A stretch of 20,349 nt of DNA, from contig QANT01000897.1 in assembly GCA_003254885.1 (NCBI GenBank), positions 1 to 20,349 on the forward strand. Direction: 5' to 3'. The DNA is from Purshia tridentata (Eukaryota; Streptophyta; Magnoliopsida; Rosales; Rosaceae). The position numbers were made by a program, and so were the translations under genes. Shown here piece by piece: positions 1 to 9,800 of the stretch (its first letter is position 1; each line of letters opens with the position of its first letter). Under the pieces are notes generated by a model. That model did not search any database. It was given only the letters and a program-made list of their open reading frames with translations, and was not told where the DNA came from.

Positions 1-663
1 GCAATAAAGAAGCTAGGCAGTTAATCAAAGAAAAAACAAATCAATCAAATATTATAACACAATTATTTTCGTGATTCATTCATAAGGTGCCCATCAGGTG
101 TTAGATCAACCTGACCCCTTAAGCCAAGCTATCACTGGTTGGGCATCAAACTCAAGATTATATCTGACTTTTTCAATTTTGGTTTGGATGCAACAATCTC
201 GTCGCTAGGGTCGGGTGCTGAACGCACACTTAATATTATTTGGTTTTCATTTTTTTAATAAACAAAATTGTGACTACTTACTGGTGACTGCCATGACGAT
301 CACATTAGTGTTCATAAAGATATAAGACATAGTATTTGTATAAACCACTCATCTGGGCTTTTGCAATCTACATGCATGCGTGTAGCATCACAATTCACTT
401 ATATTAAAAGTTTTTACAATAGGGCAATCGTGTCACGTATATGCTGCAGCCTATTGATATATTAGCATGTGTCCGTATGTCAATTAAAATTTACTATTCT
501 TTAAGATAAATATAACACATAACGTTGTAGCACTAAGTGATCATACCACATATATTGTAGGACTGATGCACTGAAACTTCTCACTAATACCATATTCAGG
601 CAAGAATCTATCCTAGAGACTTAATGGGCTATATAGCCCCCAAGTTTATGGGCTAAAGAAACT
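1..663. other. Upstream DNA of the CNL gene, no gene seen
   Basis: AT-rich DNA with no convincing coding region on either strand. It should contain the promoter and 5' UTR of the receptor gene starting at 664. The only structured part is the last 40 bases, where ATGGGCTA occurs twice (624-631 and 649-656) and the first copy belongs to a perfect palindrome (626-639). I see no transposon termini or RNA gene. Confidence 0.6.
626..639. promoter_or_regulatory. Perfect 14-bp palindrome with TATA-like core
   Basis: GGGCTATATAGCCC is its own reverse complement. The core TATATA resembles a TATA box, but it ends only 24 bases before the ATG at 664, so used as a TATA box it would leave almost no 5' UTR. 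The flanking TGGGCT resembles site II (TGGGCY) elements bound by TCP factors. Seen directly: the palindrome. A regulatory role is inference. Confidence 0.3.
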
Positions 664-3600
664 ATGGAAGAGGCTATTGTTGGGGCAGTCCTTCAGGTGC
701 TAATCGACAAGTTGGCGCACTGGGAGGTCCTTGGGTACTTTGGACGCATAATGGACGTGGATCTGAAGAAATGGCATGCTGAGTTGTCTTTAATTCAAGC
801 GGTACTAAAAGACGCAGAGGAGAGACAACTAGAGGATAACTTAGTGAAACTGTGGCTAGATGATCTCAGAGACTTGGCTTATGATGTGCAAAACATTTTG
901 GACAAATATGCTACTGAAATGTTGAAGCGCAAGATACGGAGTACTAAGGTATGGAGCTCGTTGTCTAAAGGTATATTCAACTTTAATTTGAACTCAGAAA
1001 TAAAGAAGATTACCGATCGATTACAAGATATATCTGCACGGAAAAAGAAGTTTCATTTGAAGGAAAATCGGATGTCTACTAAGGCATGCCAAATTTCACC
1101 CAGTATCTCTCAGCCAGATGGACCTGTGATTGGAAGGGATAAAGACAAAAGGCAGATTGTTGAATTTCTGTCAAAACAAGAGCCTTGTACCATCAATTTT
1201 GATGTAGTTGCCATTTTTGGAATGGCTGGAGTTGGAAAGACAACACTTGCAGGTCAAGTATTCAAAGAGAGTGCAGCAGAAGAGTTTTCCCCAAAAGTAT
1301 GGGTATGTGTTTCTGATGACTTCAGCCTTGTAAGAGTAGCGCAGGCAATCCTGGAATCACTCACTTCCAGACACTGTGAGTTGAAGGAACTAAATAATGT
1401 TCTAGAAAGTATTAGCAAGGAATTAGCGGGTAAAAAGTTCTTGATTGTTTTAGATGATGTTTGGGAAACATGTGACTATGTTTCATGGACAACATTGCAG
1501 TCCTCCTTTCTTGTTGGAGCACCAGGAAGCAAGATTATTCTGACAACAAGACATGAAGATGTTGCAAAGATGGTGGGAGCTACCGAAGTTCATAACTTGG
1601 AGTGCATATCAAGTGATCATTGTTGGCAAGTCTTTGAGAGACATGTGCTCTTGAACATTAACAATGACATACCACAAAATTTTGAGTCACTTAAGGAGAA
1701 AATTATTGCAAAATGCAAAGGATTGCCTTTGGCTGCAAAGACTCTTGGCGGTCTTCTACGTTGTAAAAAAATAGACGAATGGGAAAGAATATTGAACAAC
1801 AAAGTGTGGAGCCAATCAGACAAGAGAGGAATTCTTCCAGTATTAAAATTGAGTTATCACTATCTCTCTTCAAATTTGAAACAGTGTTTTGCTTATTGCT
1901 CATTACTTCCAAATGACTATGAATTTGAGGAGAAACAATTGATCCTGTTATGGATGGCTGAGGGTTTGATTCAACAACTACCAGAAGACAATAAAAAAAT
2001 GGAAGAGTTAGGTGGTGATTATTTTCAAGAGCTAATATCAAGGTCATTATTTCAAAAATCAAGCAAAACCAATTCAAGATATGTGATGCATGACCTTGTC
2101 GGTGATTTGGCACGTTGGGCTGCAGGAGAAATATGTTTTCGATTGGACAAGAGGAATGATGGTGTGCAACTGAGATGTTCTCCAAAGGCTCGCCATTCCT
2201 CTTACACTGCTTCCTCGTATGATGGGGTAAAAGTATTTCAGGCTTTTTCTGAAGTTAAACAGCTGCGAACCTTTCTGCCACTTTCACAGTTCTCTTGGAA
2301 TTATCTGGCTCATAACATTGCTTTTGATCTATTGCCAAAATTGCAGTACTTATGGGTGCTTTCTTTGAATGGCTATCAAATAACTGAGCTGCCAAGTTCA
2401 ATTGGGAAATTGAAGTATCTACGATATCTTGATCTTTCTCACACAGGATTAACAAGCCTGCCTGAATCAATAAGTGATCTTTACAATTTACAGACATTGA
2501 TGTTAGAAGGTTGTTATTTGCTGAAGACACTACCATCACAGATGAAGAATCTAATTAATCTGCGTCATCTCAACAATTCACATGTGCCTTCATTGGAAGG
2601 AATGCCTGCGCAACTAGGTCGATTGACCAATCTGCAATCGTTGACTCATTTTGTGGTGGGTGAATCTAGTGAAACAGGGCTAAGAGAGATAGGGCCCTTA
2701 TTGAATCTTCAGGGGACATTGTGCCTCTCAAGATTGGAAAATGTGAGTGATGTTGATGATGCTAGGAAGGCCAACTTAATTAGCAAGGAGAAACTTGATG
2801 AGTTGCTGTTGGAATGGTCTTCTTCGAGTGACACAAGTGGAATCCAATTAGCTATGCTTGACTTGTTAAGACCTCATGATAGAAATCTCAAAAAGCTTAC
2901 CATCATAGGTTATGCTGGTTTGAAGTTTTCTACATGGATTGGAGATCCTTTATTCTCTAAAGTGGTGCATTTAAAGTTAAAGAATTGTAATAGCTGTCAA
3001 TTATTACCAACACTTGGCCAGATGCAGTCTCTCAAAGAACTCCACATAGAAGGAATGGCTGCAGTGGAAAGTGTTGGTCCTGAATTTTATGGAAAGGGAA
3101 GCTCCTCTTTTGCACAACTAGAGACTCTTGAGTTCAAGAATATGCAACATTGGAAGAAGTGGTTTCCTTGCCCACAAGATGAGGGAATTGCTGTTTTTCC
3201 TTGTCTGAAAATTCTTTCCATAGAAAAATGTCCCAAATTGGAGGGTGGGCTACCCGAGAACCCTGTTTCCTTAATAGCAAAACTTAACATTGAGGATTGT
3301 GAGGAGTTGGTGGTTTCACTTGCCAACTATAGAAAACTTCGTGAGTTAGACATCCACAGTTGCAAAGGGGTGGTTCATACAGGAGGAGCAGTTGACTTTG
3401 AGTTACTAGAGTCCGTCCGTCTTTCAAATATTTCAGAGGTGAGACTTCACAATGATGAATTTCTGCAAGGATTGACAAAGGTTAAAGATTTGAAGATTAC
3501 TGGTTGTGAGGAGTTTACTTCTTCCTTGGAAAATGAGGATAGATTATTGCAGAATCTGATTTCACTTCATCGTTTGGATATTGAAAGGAACTCTTCCCTT

Positions 3601-4806
3601 GTTGAAAAGCTAGGAAAAGAAGCGGAGGAGGTGCTGCAATTGCAAATGGCTTCCAATCTCGAATATCTGAAATTGGAGGAGTGTGAACGTCTTTTGAAGG
3701 TACCAGAAGGGTTCAATCACCTGATGTCGCTTCAGGAGCTTGAAATATATGGATGCTCAGGTCTAGTTTCTTTTCCAGATGTCGGTCTGCCACCTTCTCT
3801 TAAAGTCATATATATTAGGAATTGCAAGTCTCTGGTGTATTTTGCAAAACGCCAGATTCCTCCAAGTCTAAGAAGAATATGGATTGAAAGTTGTGAAAAT
3901 TTGAAATCATTAGTAGAGGAGGAATCAGAGGTAGATGGTTCTTCGTCTTCTTCTTCTTCTCATTGTCTTGAGCATTTGGAGATATCGCGTTGTCTATCTC
4001 TAAAGTCTTTATCATTCAAAGGCCAATTACCCAGGGCACTTAAACACCTTACGATATCGTATTGTGCACAGCTGGAGTCAATAACCGAGAGGTTCTCCCA
4101 CGACAACACTTGTCTTGAATATATTTCGATCATAGGTTGTGAAAATCTTAAATCCTTACCAGAGGGCCTATGCCACCTCACCGCTCTTCAGGTATTGGGA
4201 ATTGATTACCGTGAAGAGGGTTTCACTTCCTTTCCCCCCAACCTAACAAGCCTGAGTATTCAGAGAGTCAAGAGTTGTAAGGGGCTGTTGGAGTGGGGGT
4301 TGCACAGACTCACCTCTCTTAGAGACCTGTCGATCTCAGGTGAAGATCCAGATGTGGTGTCGTTTCCACCCGAGAATAAGGAGATGCTGCTCCCCAAATC
4401 TCTCATTGGACTGTCGATTGAAGGATTCCCAAATCTTCGGCATCTATCGAGCAAGGGCTTTCAATCCCTCACCTCTCTTCAATCTCTTCAAATCGAGGAT
4501 TGTCGAAAGCTAGCATCCATTCCCTCACCTCTCTCACTTACGCGACTTGAAATCGAGGATTGTCCAAAGCTAGCATCCATTCCAGAGGAGGGCCTGCTTC
4601 TTTCACTTGCGGTACTTCGAATCTGGAATTGTCCGGTGCTAGAAAAGAAATGTGAAGCTGGTAAAGGACGATACTGGCCCAAAATAGCCCACATCCCTTT
4701 CATATTAATTCGTGACCGATGGGAACCCACGCGTCGTGGCCCACAACACTCACTACATAGAAGTTCTGGTAAAAGCATAATTATTTCTTGTTTTAGATTT
4801 GATTAG
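664..4806 (+). CDS. CC-NBS-LRR (CNL) immune receptor, RPP13-like protein 1 type
   Basis: Intracellular nucleotide-binding leucine-rich-repeat receptor that detects pathogen effectors and triggers cell-death immunity. In 1380 residues, the order is: an Rx-type coiled-coil domain (~1-110) with the EDVID-like stretch DLAYDVQNILD (70-80); a P-loop GMAGVGKTT (186-194) with Ala in place of the common Gly; RNBS-A VWVCVSDDFS (212-221); kinase-2 FLIVLDDVW (259-267), whose final Trp marks the non-TIR class; RNBS-B GSKIILTTR (288-296); GLPLAA (353-358); RNBS-D CFAYCSLLP (408-416); and an intact MHD (475-477). About 25 irregular LRRs fill 560-1345, ending in WPKIAHIP (1338-1345), a usual end for this family. 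The start has good context (A at -3, G at +4). The coding region is uninterrupted, so the gene looks functional. The last ~30 residues after WPKIAHIP look non-conserved, and the true 3' end may be spliced. Resistance specificity cannot be inferred. Confidence 0.95.
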   Translation: MEEAIVGAVLQVLIDKLAHWEVLGYFGRIMDVDLKKWHAELSLIQAVLKDAEERQLEDNLVKLWLDDLRDLAYDVQNILDKYATEMLKRKIRSTKVWSSLSKGIFNFNLNSEIKKITDRLQDISARKKKFHLKENRMSTKACQISPSISQPDGPVIGRDKDKRQIVEFLSKQEPCTINFDVVAIFGMAGVGKTTLAGQVFKESAAEEFSPKVWVCVSDDFSLVRVAQAILESLTSRHCELKELNNVLESISKELAGKKFLIVLDDVWETCDYVSWTTLQSSFLVGAPGSKIILTTRHEDVAKMVGATEVHNLECISSDHCWQVFERHVLLNINNDIPQNFESLKEKIIAKCKGLPLAAKTLGGLLRCKKIDEWERILNNKVWSQSDKRGILPVLKLSYHYLSSNLKQCFAYCSLLPNDYEFEEKQLILLWMAEGLIQQLPEDNKKMEELGGDYFQELISRSLFQKSSKTNSRYVMHDLVGDLARWAAGEICFRLDKRNDGVQLRCSPKARHSSYTASSYDGVKVFQAFSEVKQLRTFLPLSQFSWNYLAHNIAFDLLPKLQYLWVLSLNGYQITELPSSIGKLKYLRYLDLSHTGLTSLPESISDLYNLQTLMLEGCYLLKTLPSQMKNLINLRHLNNSHVPSLEGMPAQLGRLTNLQSLTHFVVGESSETGLREIGPLLNLQGTLCLSRLENVSDVDDARKANLISKEKLDELLLEWSSSSDTSGIQLAMLDLLRPHDRNLKKLTIIGYAGLKFSTWIGDPLFSKVVHLKLKNCNSCQLLPTLGQMQSLKELHIEGMAAVESVGPEFYGKGSSSFAQLETLEFKNMQHWKKWFPCPQDEGIAVFPCLKILSIEKCPKLEGGLPENPVSLIAKLNIEDCEELVVSLANYRKLRELDIHSCKGVVHTGGAVDFELLESVRLSNISEVRLHNDEFLQGLTKVKDLKITGCEEFTSSLENEDRLLQNLISLHRLDIERNSSLVEKLGKEAEEVLQLQMASNLEYLKLEECERLLKVPEGFNHLMSLQELEIYGCSGLVSFPDVGLPPSLKVIYIRNCKSLVYFAKRQIPPSLRRIWIESCENLKSLVEEESEVDGSSSSSSSHCLEHLEISRCLSLKSLSFKGQLPRALKHLTISYCAQLESITERFSHDNTCLEYISIIGCENLKSLPEGLCHLTALQVLGIDYREEGFTSFPPNLTSLSIQRVKSCKGLLEWGLHRLTSLRDLSISGEDPDVVSFPPENKEMLLPKSLIGLSIEGFPNLRHLSSKGFQSLTSLQSLQIEDCRKLASIPSPLSLTRLEIEDCPKLASIPEEGLLLSLAVLRIWNCPVLEKKCEAGKGRYWPKIAHIPFILIRDRWEPTRRGPQHSLHRSSGKSIIISCFRFD
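1219..1240 (+). promoter_or_regulatory. Candidate miR482/2118 target site in the P-loop codons
   Basis: The 22 nt that encode GMAGVGK are the place where plant miR482/miR2118 family members are known to pair with CNL transcripts and trigger phasiRNA production. The sequence keeps the usual GGAATGG...GGAGT.GGAAAGA pattern. The C at 1226, which makes the Ala codon, departs from the usual GGAATGGG. Whether this transcript is cut is inference. Confidence 0.35.
3940..3960 (+). repeat. In-frame serine-codon microsatellite in the LRR region
   Basis: Seven Ser codons (TCT TCG then five TCT) encode S1093-S1099, between LRR units that end in ..EEESEVDG and resume with HCLEHLEISRC. The trinucleotide run can change length without a frameshift, so it is a likely length polymorphism in a loop between repeats. 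Confidence 0.8.
4487..4583 (+). repeat. 60-bp tandem duplication of one LRR unit
   Basis: The 37 bases at 4487-4523 recur at 4547-4583 with two differences, an exact offset of 60 bases (20 codons). Protein copies are IEDCRKLASIP (C1280) and IEDCPKLASIP (C1300). This near-identity contrasts with the diverged neighbouring LRRs, so it is a recent in-frame gain of one repeat near the C-terminal end of the receptor. Confidence 0.85.
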
Positions 4807-6887
4807 AAGGTTCCTCCTTAATTCAATGTGAGAACTAGGAAGCAGTTTAATAGATACTTGAAAACAATAAGAATTTTAACCAAAAACATTTGACATGTTA
4901 ATTAAAGTATATATGTGACTGAATTACACACTTGGTTTGCTTCATAATATTTTCCCATCTTTCTATTCAGAAAATTATTAGTCATTTTTTTCCCTAATTA
5001 TCTTCCTTTACTTCGTGCAAGCAGGTTTATTTAAGCTTAAGTCAAGATTTGCACCCTCATGTTGGATACAATCTTCAGAGGATTAAAGAAGTAGCCTGGG
5101 AGTCATTGGGTAATCAATTACTCTTCTTTGTTCTTGCAGACTAAAATATCAACTATTTCGGTTACGTCAACTATGTGATGAATTCTTACTTTGATTTCAA
5201 CTTAACGGATAGTAATCTACTGGTCTGCCAATTATGGCCGTTAAATCCATCTTCAATTGATAGTAAAAAAATTCCAAGTAATTCATTTTGTTTTTGTTTT
5301 TATTTTTTTCAGAAAGTCATTTGCATCAATTAGACTTGAAGAGAAGAAGCATTTGTTCCTCGTCTATCTGTGTAAGTGCAACAAATTAAACTAACCTCAT
5401 TTTCATTTTTATGGTTTACTAAATTATGTTTTGAACTCCTTCTTTACTACCCCCAATGTGCAGCATTAATGCTACAGTCTTTCAATAACAGAAGACATGT
5501 TCATACAAATCATGTCAAGGATGATGATGCCAAATGACTTCTCTTCAAATGCAAATCAATCTCAATGTTTTTTCCTTTTTTTTGAGTAACCTTTTGATAG
5601 GTATCGATCACTCGCATGTTTTTGGACAACTTGCCTTTCAAAGCATGTACTGTATTATTGGGATATGTCAGTTGACCAGGAAACTCTTGATTTCATCTCC
5701 ATGCTCTATCAACGTATTAAAATAAATAAGTGAATATATGATTTGTTTATGTATTGTTTATGCCTAATAATTTCTCCTAGTTAGTGAATTGTTGACCGAC
5801 CAATGCTTCGCTAAGATTGTTTAAAATTTTCAAAATTTCCTGTTTCAATTTTTTTAAATAACTTTGCTAACATTGATTATGAAAGAAAAACCATATAAGA
5901 ATGCAAACACAAAAATCCAATTCTTTTGGATTATGTCTTTGATAACTTGTATTTGATAAAAAATATAAAAAAAGCTTAGCCAACTTTTAAGGAGTTTGAT
6001 TTTCTTTATTTTGTGGTATTAATTTATAGATACAGGTTATAAGCATGAATACGGGGCGACACGGTGTCGACACATTATGAATTGACTGCAAATATCTCAA
6101 TTTCTTGTGTTGACATTATGTTTTGTATCATATTGGCATTCGCAACTTCGCATGTATGCTTATTTACTGTTCATCCACATTGGATCCTGCCCCAAGAGTA
6201 ATTTTTTTTTTTTGCCCCAAGAGTCATATTTAATCACATTAAATAGGGTAGACTTTTAAGCTTCCTTTCTACAGCTATACAAGGATGGCTTGTACCCTTA
6301 GTTTTTCCTCCTCAACTTCGTACAGAAATCTATATGAAGTTCTCTCTTTGAGAGTGCTATTTCTTTAAAACCCAACACTTTACACTATGTTTGGCCTAGT
6401 GATAGTGAGATTACCTCAAGATTTTAAATAATGTTGGATTAACATTTTTGCCTTCATCTTTTGTCAAGTGCAAACTTGCTGTTACAGTCGCAGCCAGTCA
6501 GCCACAGAATTGCAGTAACTCATTTTTAACTTTTCAAGCAATTCCTTAGCATATATCTCTTCTGAGATACAAAAATCAATTTGAAAGCAAGGGCTCTGCC
6601 CCCGCTACTTGGTCTTCTCTGCAGCAGTTCACAAAGACATCTAAGAACGAAGGAAATTTGGTGTGCATAACCTTAATTTCAATGAATTTACAACATGATT
6701 CTGCTTTCATGTGAATTACTACATAGGATGAACAAAAACTCACCAAAAAAAAAAAAAGAATGAACAAAAAATTAAACCCTGATAAATCTATTGATATCCT
6801 CTGTAATTCCATAAATGTAATCAATACCCCATTCATAGATAACATTTACTTACACAATGATGTAACTTTGTTTATCTACCCTATGCT
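4807..6887. other. Convergent 3' region, exon-like blocks, no protein gene
   Basis: This stretch lies between the stop codons of the CNL gene (+) and the RETICULATA-related gene (-). No long ORF is present. 5025-5109, 5140 onward, 5313-5371 and 5464 onward each start after a good pyrimidine-tract acceptor (..GCAG, ..TGCAG, ..TTTTTTCAG, ..GTGCAG). The blocks at 5025 and 5313 end at plausible donors (GTAATC, GTAAGT). This pattern fits a spliced 3' UTR of the CNL transcript. The remainder up to 6887 is AT-rich and probably includes the 3' UTR of the minus-strand gene. A small GC-rich self-complementary patch sits at 6057-6073. Confidence 0.5.
6057..6073. repeat. Nested palindromes in a GC-rich patch
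   Basis: CGACAC-G-GTGTCG (6057-6069) overlaps the perfect palindrome GTGTCGACAC (6064-6073). It stands out in AT-rich flanking DNA. I see no gene or element boundary to go with it, and its origin is unknown. Confidence 0.4.
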
Positions 6888-9800
6888 CTAATCACGTATC
6901 TTTTGGATTCCAATCCAACGTGCATAATCAACCCACCTGTTCCAGAATACAGAGAATTATGATTAGTGAGTAGGAAAATGGGGATACGACAAAACTCAAG
7001 GAGAACTCAGATCTTACATCAAGGACCCCAAGAATGTGTTGCCAGTTCGAACAACAAAGCAAATTGCACTCAATATAATCTTGTGTTGGTGTAGCAAGGG
7101 TTCTAGAATTCGTTGTTCAATTATTCCAGCCAGAACTTGGTACCTTTTAAGCAAAAATGTATATCATATCCTTGTGTAAGTTGCCAATAATTCAGAAAAT
7201 CAATAATGGAGTAGTTGACAAATAAAACAATTAAGAGACAGAAATAGTCAGGAGATCTCTCTCTGCAGGTCCCTTCAATTTTGGGTAATTAGGGGGAGAG
7301 AGAGAGAGAAAGAGAGAGGGTTAGGATAACAATAAATAACGCAGCCGCGCAGTGAGCACAGAGCAAACTATTCTTTCACCTTATACTAAAGAATAGACAA
7401 TAAATAGAATACTAAATTTGCAAGGACCCAGGTACCTTAGGTTGCTAGAAACCGCCATATAAACTCCATAAGCTGCACTAGTTGATAATATGGGAACATC
7501 CTCTGCTTCACCAGCAAAAGATTTATCAATAGCTTTTCTTGCATTAATCAATGCATTTGTCACACCTGTACCAACCTGAAAAAAAAATTTTTTTTTTTTT
7601 AAATGTAATCAGTCATATGGTACCAAATGGCTACTGATGCCATAAACCATATAACAAAAATGGCAACCTATAAACAGAAATGTTTAGTTCCATTTTGCTT
7701 GCTATATCTCCAGTCCCAACCTAAAAAAGTTTGAATTACTTAGTTGTTAATATGAAAAAGGGCAGGTTATCTAACATCTCCTAATCTCTCCAGGGGTATT
7801 CCGTAAAGGAAAATGAGATTAACTTTTAATAGAAATAAATTAAGCACGCTAGAGTCACAGAATGACAGAACCTCTTTAGAAGACTGGTTGGAGGGAACCC
7901 AAGAATGACAGTCAAGGATTACATTGTTAAGTAAAGAAAAATATAATTGATAAGCAAATACTACATCAGTATCCTATGTGTATCAATACAAAAGGCATCA
8001 TGGCCAAGTAAAATGGCTGAGAGAAAGGATAATCTATAGATTTACCTAAAAGGCATGATGATACAAGTGTTCCAATACAGAATGCAGAAAATTGTTGTAT
8101 TGTAAAGTCAGGAAAAGAAAAGCAGAGCCATCTTGCTTTTTATATATTGTGTGAAACTTGAAAAGTCTAAAGGTGAGGCATTTCAGAACATCTAAGCTGT
8201 TTGACTTACCAGAGATGCACTGGTCCCAACTGCAAATAGTTTAGCTCCATTTCTCTGAATAAAAATATTAAATTACTTTTAAATCCAACTTTCCATTAAC
8301 ATGACTGCTAAATTAACTGAAAAAATCCAAGACATACCACTATTGCACCTATTCTCTGTAAGAGTGAGTAAGATGTTCCAGCCAAAGCTACCTGCAGACA
8401 GGATTGATGATTCCGATGATGCTGTATTCATATGACAAAAATGCAACTTCAAGTGCCAGAAATAGTTAAGCAAAAAATAACCTGAAATGCATTATCAGGA
8501 CAGCCATAGAAGAACTTAGCAAGATGCCCAGCACTGACAGCAAGAGGAGGTCGAAGTGAAACAGTAGGAGCAGGAAGCCAGACAAGCATAAAATCGGCTA
8601 TAATGGCCATCACCTAAGATTGAAAAACATAAGCAAAGTAAAAACTGAATTAGTGGGATGCCAAATATTTTCTTTTTAAAATGAGAAAATTTTTTTAAAA
8701 AAAAGAAAGAAAAAGTAGAAGCAGTGTGGCGGCACAGTAGGCGGAACAACAAAGAAACAGAAAATAGAAACACTACCAAGAAGAAAAAGGAAAGAAAAGA
8801 TAGCATGAAATTGGTAAACAAAAGACGTAAGCCTTAAGTAACAATTAAAACTTTCAGTTGCTACAAAGTTGAAGCGCCAAGCAGCAACTCAAAGCTTAAC
8901 ATCCATGAAAGTTTGTCTAGAAAAGAAAAACTCTTTCCTTTGAGATTAATAAGCCTACTGAAAGTCTCATTCAGCAGGTTGATTGTGGGCTGCATCCTTT
9001 AGCTATCTCACATGTACAGGGAGAGGAACCAGGCTGCTGATTAGCTAGCTGAGATGGGTCAGACTATTGATTTGGGCAAGATGATTTTATTGGTGTGGCT
9101 AGGTGGCATTTAGTTCCTAGTCATAAAAATAAAATAAAAATAAAAACCTTCTGAAAATGTGAGGAAATAGTCAAATGAGTGAACAAATTTAAATGAAGAA
9201 TGCTGTTACCAGATCCTACAAGTAAAACTGCAAATGAATAATACAAGCGATCCCTGCATTCTACAATTCTACTTCATAAAACACATTGATATTGGCATTG
9301 CAACCCAGTTAAGAGATTCTATCTGTGGTGGTACGTGGTATGCCCATCCATAATGGATGGCCACCCAAAATATAAAGGAATGTTTTGGAATATTCCCAAT
9401 GAACCAGTCAATTCTGCAAAGGACCCCCCTGAGCATGGCAAGTATTATACAATAGTTGCCTGGTGGAGGCCATTTTAAGAAATGCCAAATTAATTGATTA
9501 AAAACTTGGATTATATAAATCTAAAAGAAACCTAGAATCGAGTTGAATAAAAAAACAAAAAAAAACAAAAGAGAAATAGTGAAAGTGACGACCCTGCAAT
9601 CTAGCAACTTTATTTAAGGAAAATGACTCGAGACATGAATACCAGGTAAGGATTATGTAACTGGATGTGCACAAATTGCACATTGAGCTCAATAAGAGCA
9701 AAGATAATTTTCTACGTCCATTCCAATTCACAACCCCAAATAAAGAATAAAGATAAGATGATTAACTTGAAAGGCACATTCTCCATGTTTAACTTATTAT

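Noticed and set aside
626..639. TATATA in the palindrome as the CNL TATA box
   Set aside because: Too close to the ATG (24 bases) for a normal 5' UTR unless translation starts further downstream, which the intact CC domain argues against.
1617..4778. Several minus-strand ORFs of 64-160 codons
   Set aside because: They are antisense shadows of the CNL coding region with no recognisable protein features.
5534..5725. 63-codon plus-strand ORF after the CNL gene
   Set aside because: Hydrophobic, low-complexity, no family resemblance, and it falls in the probable 3' UTR.
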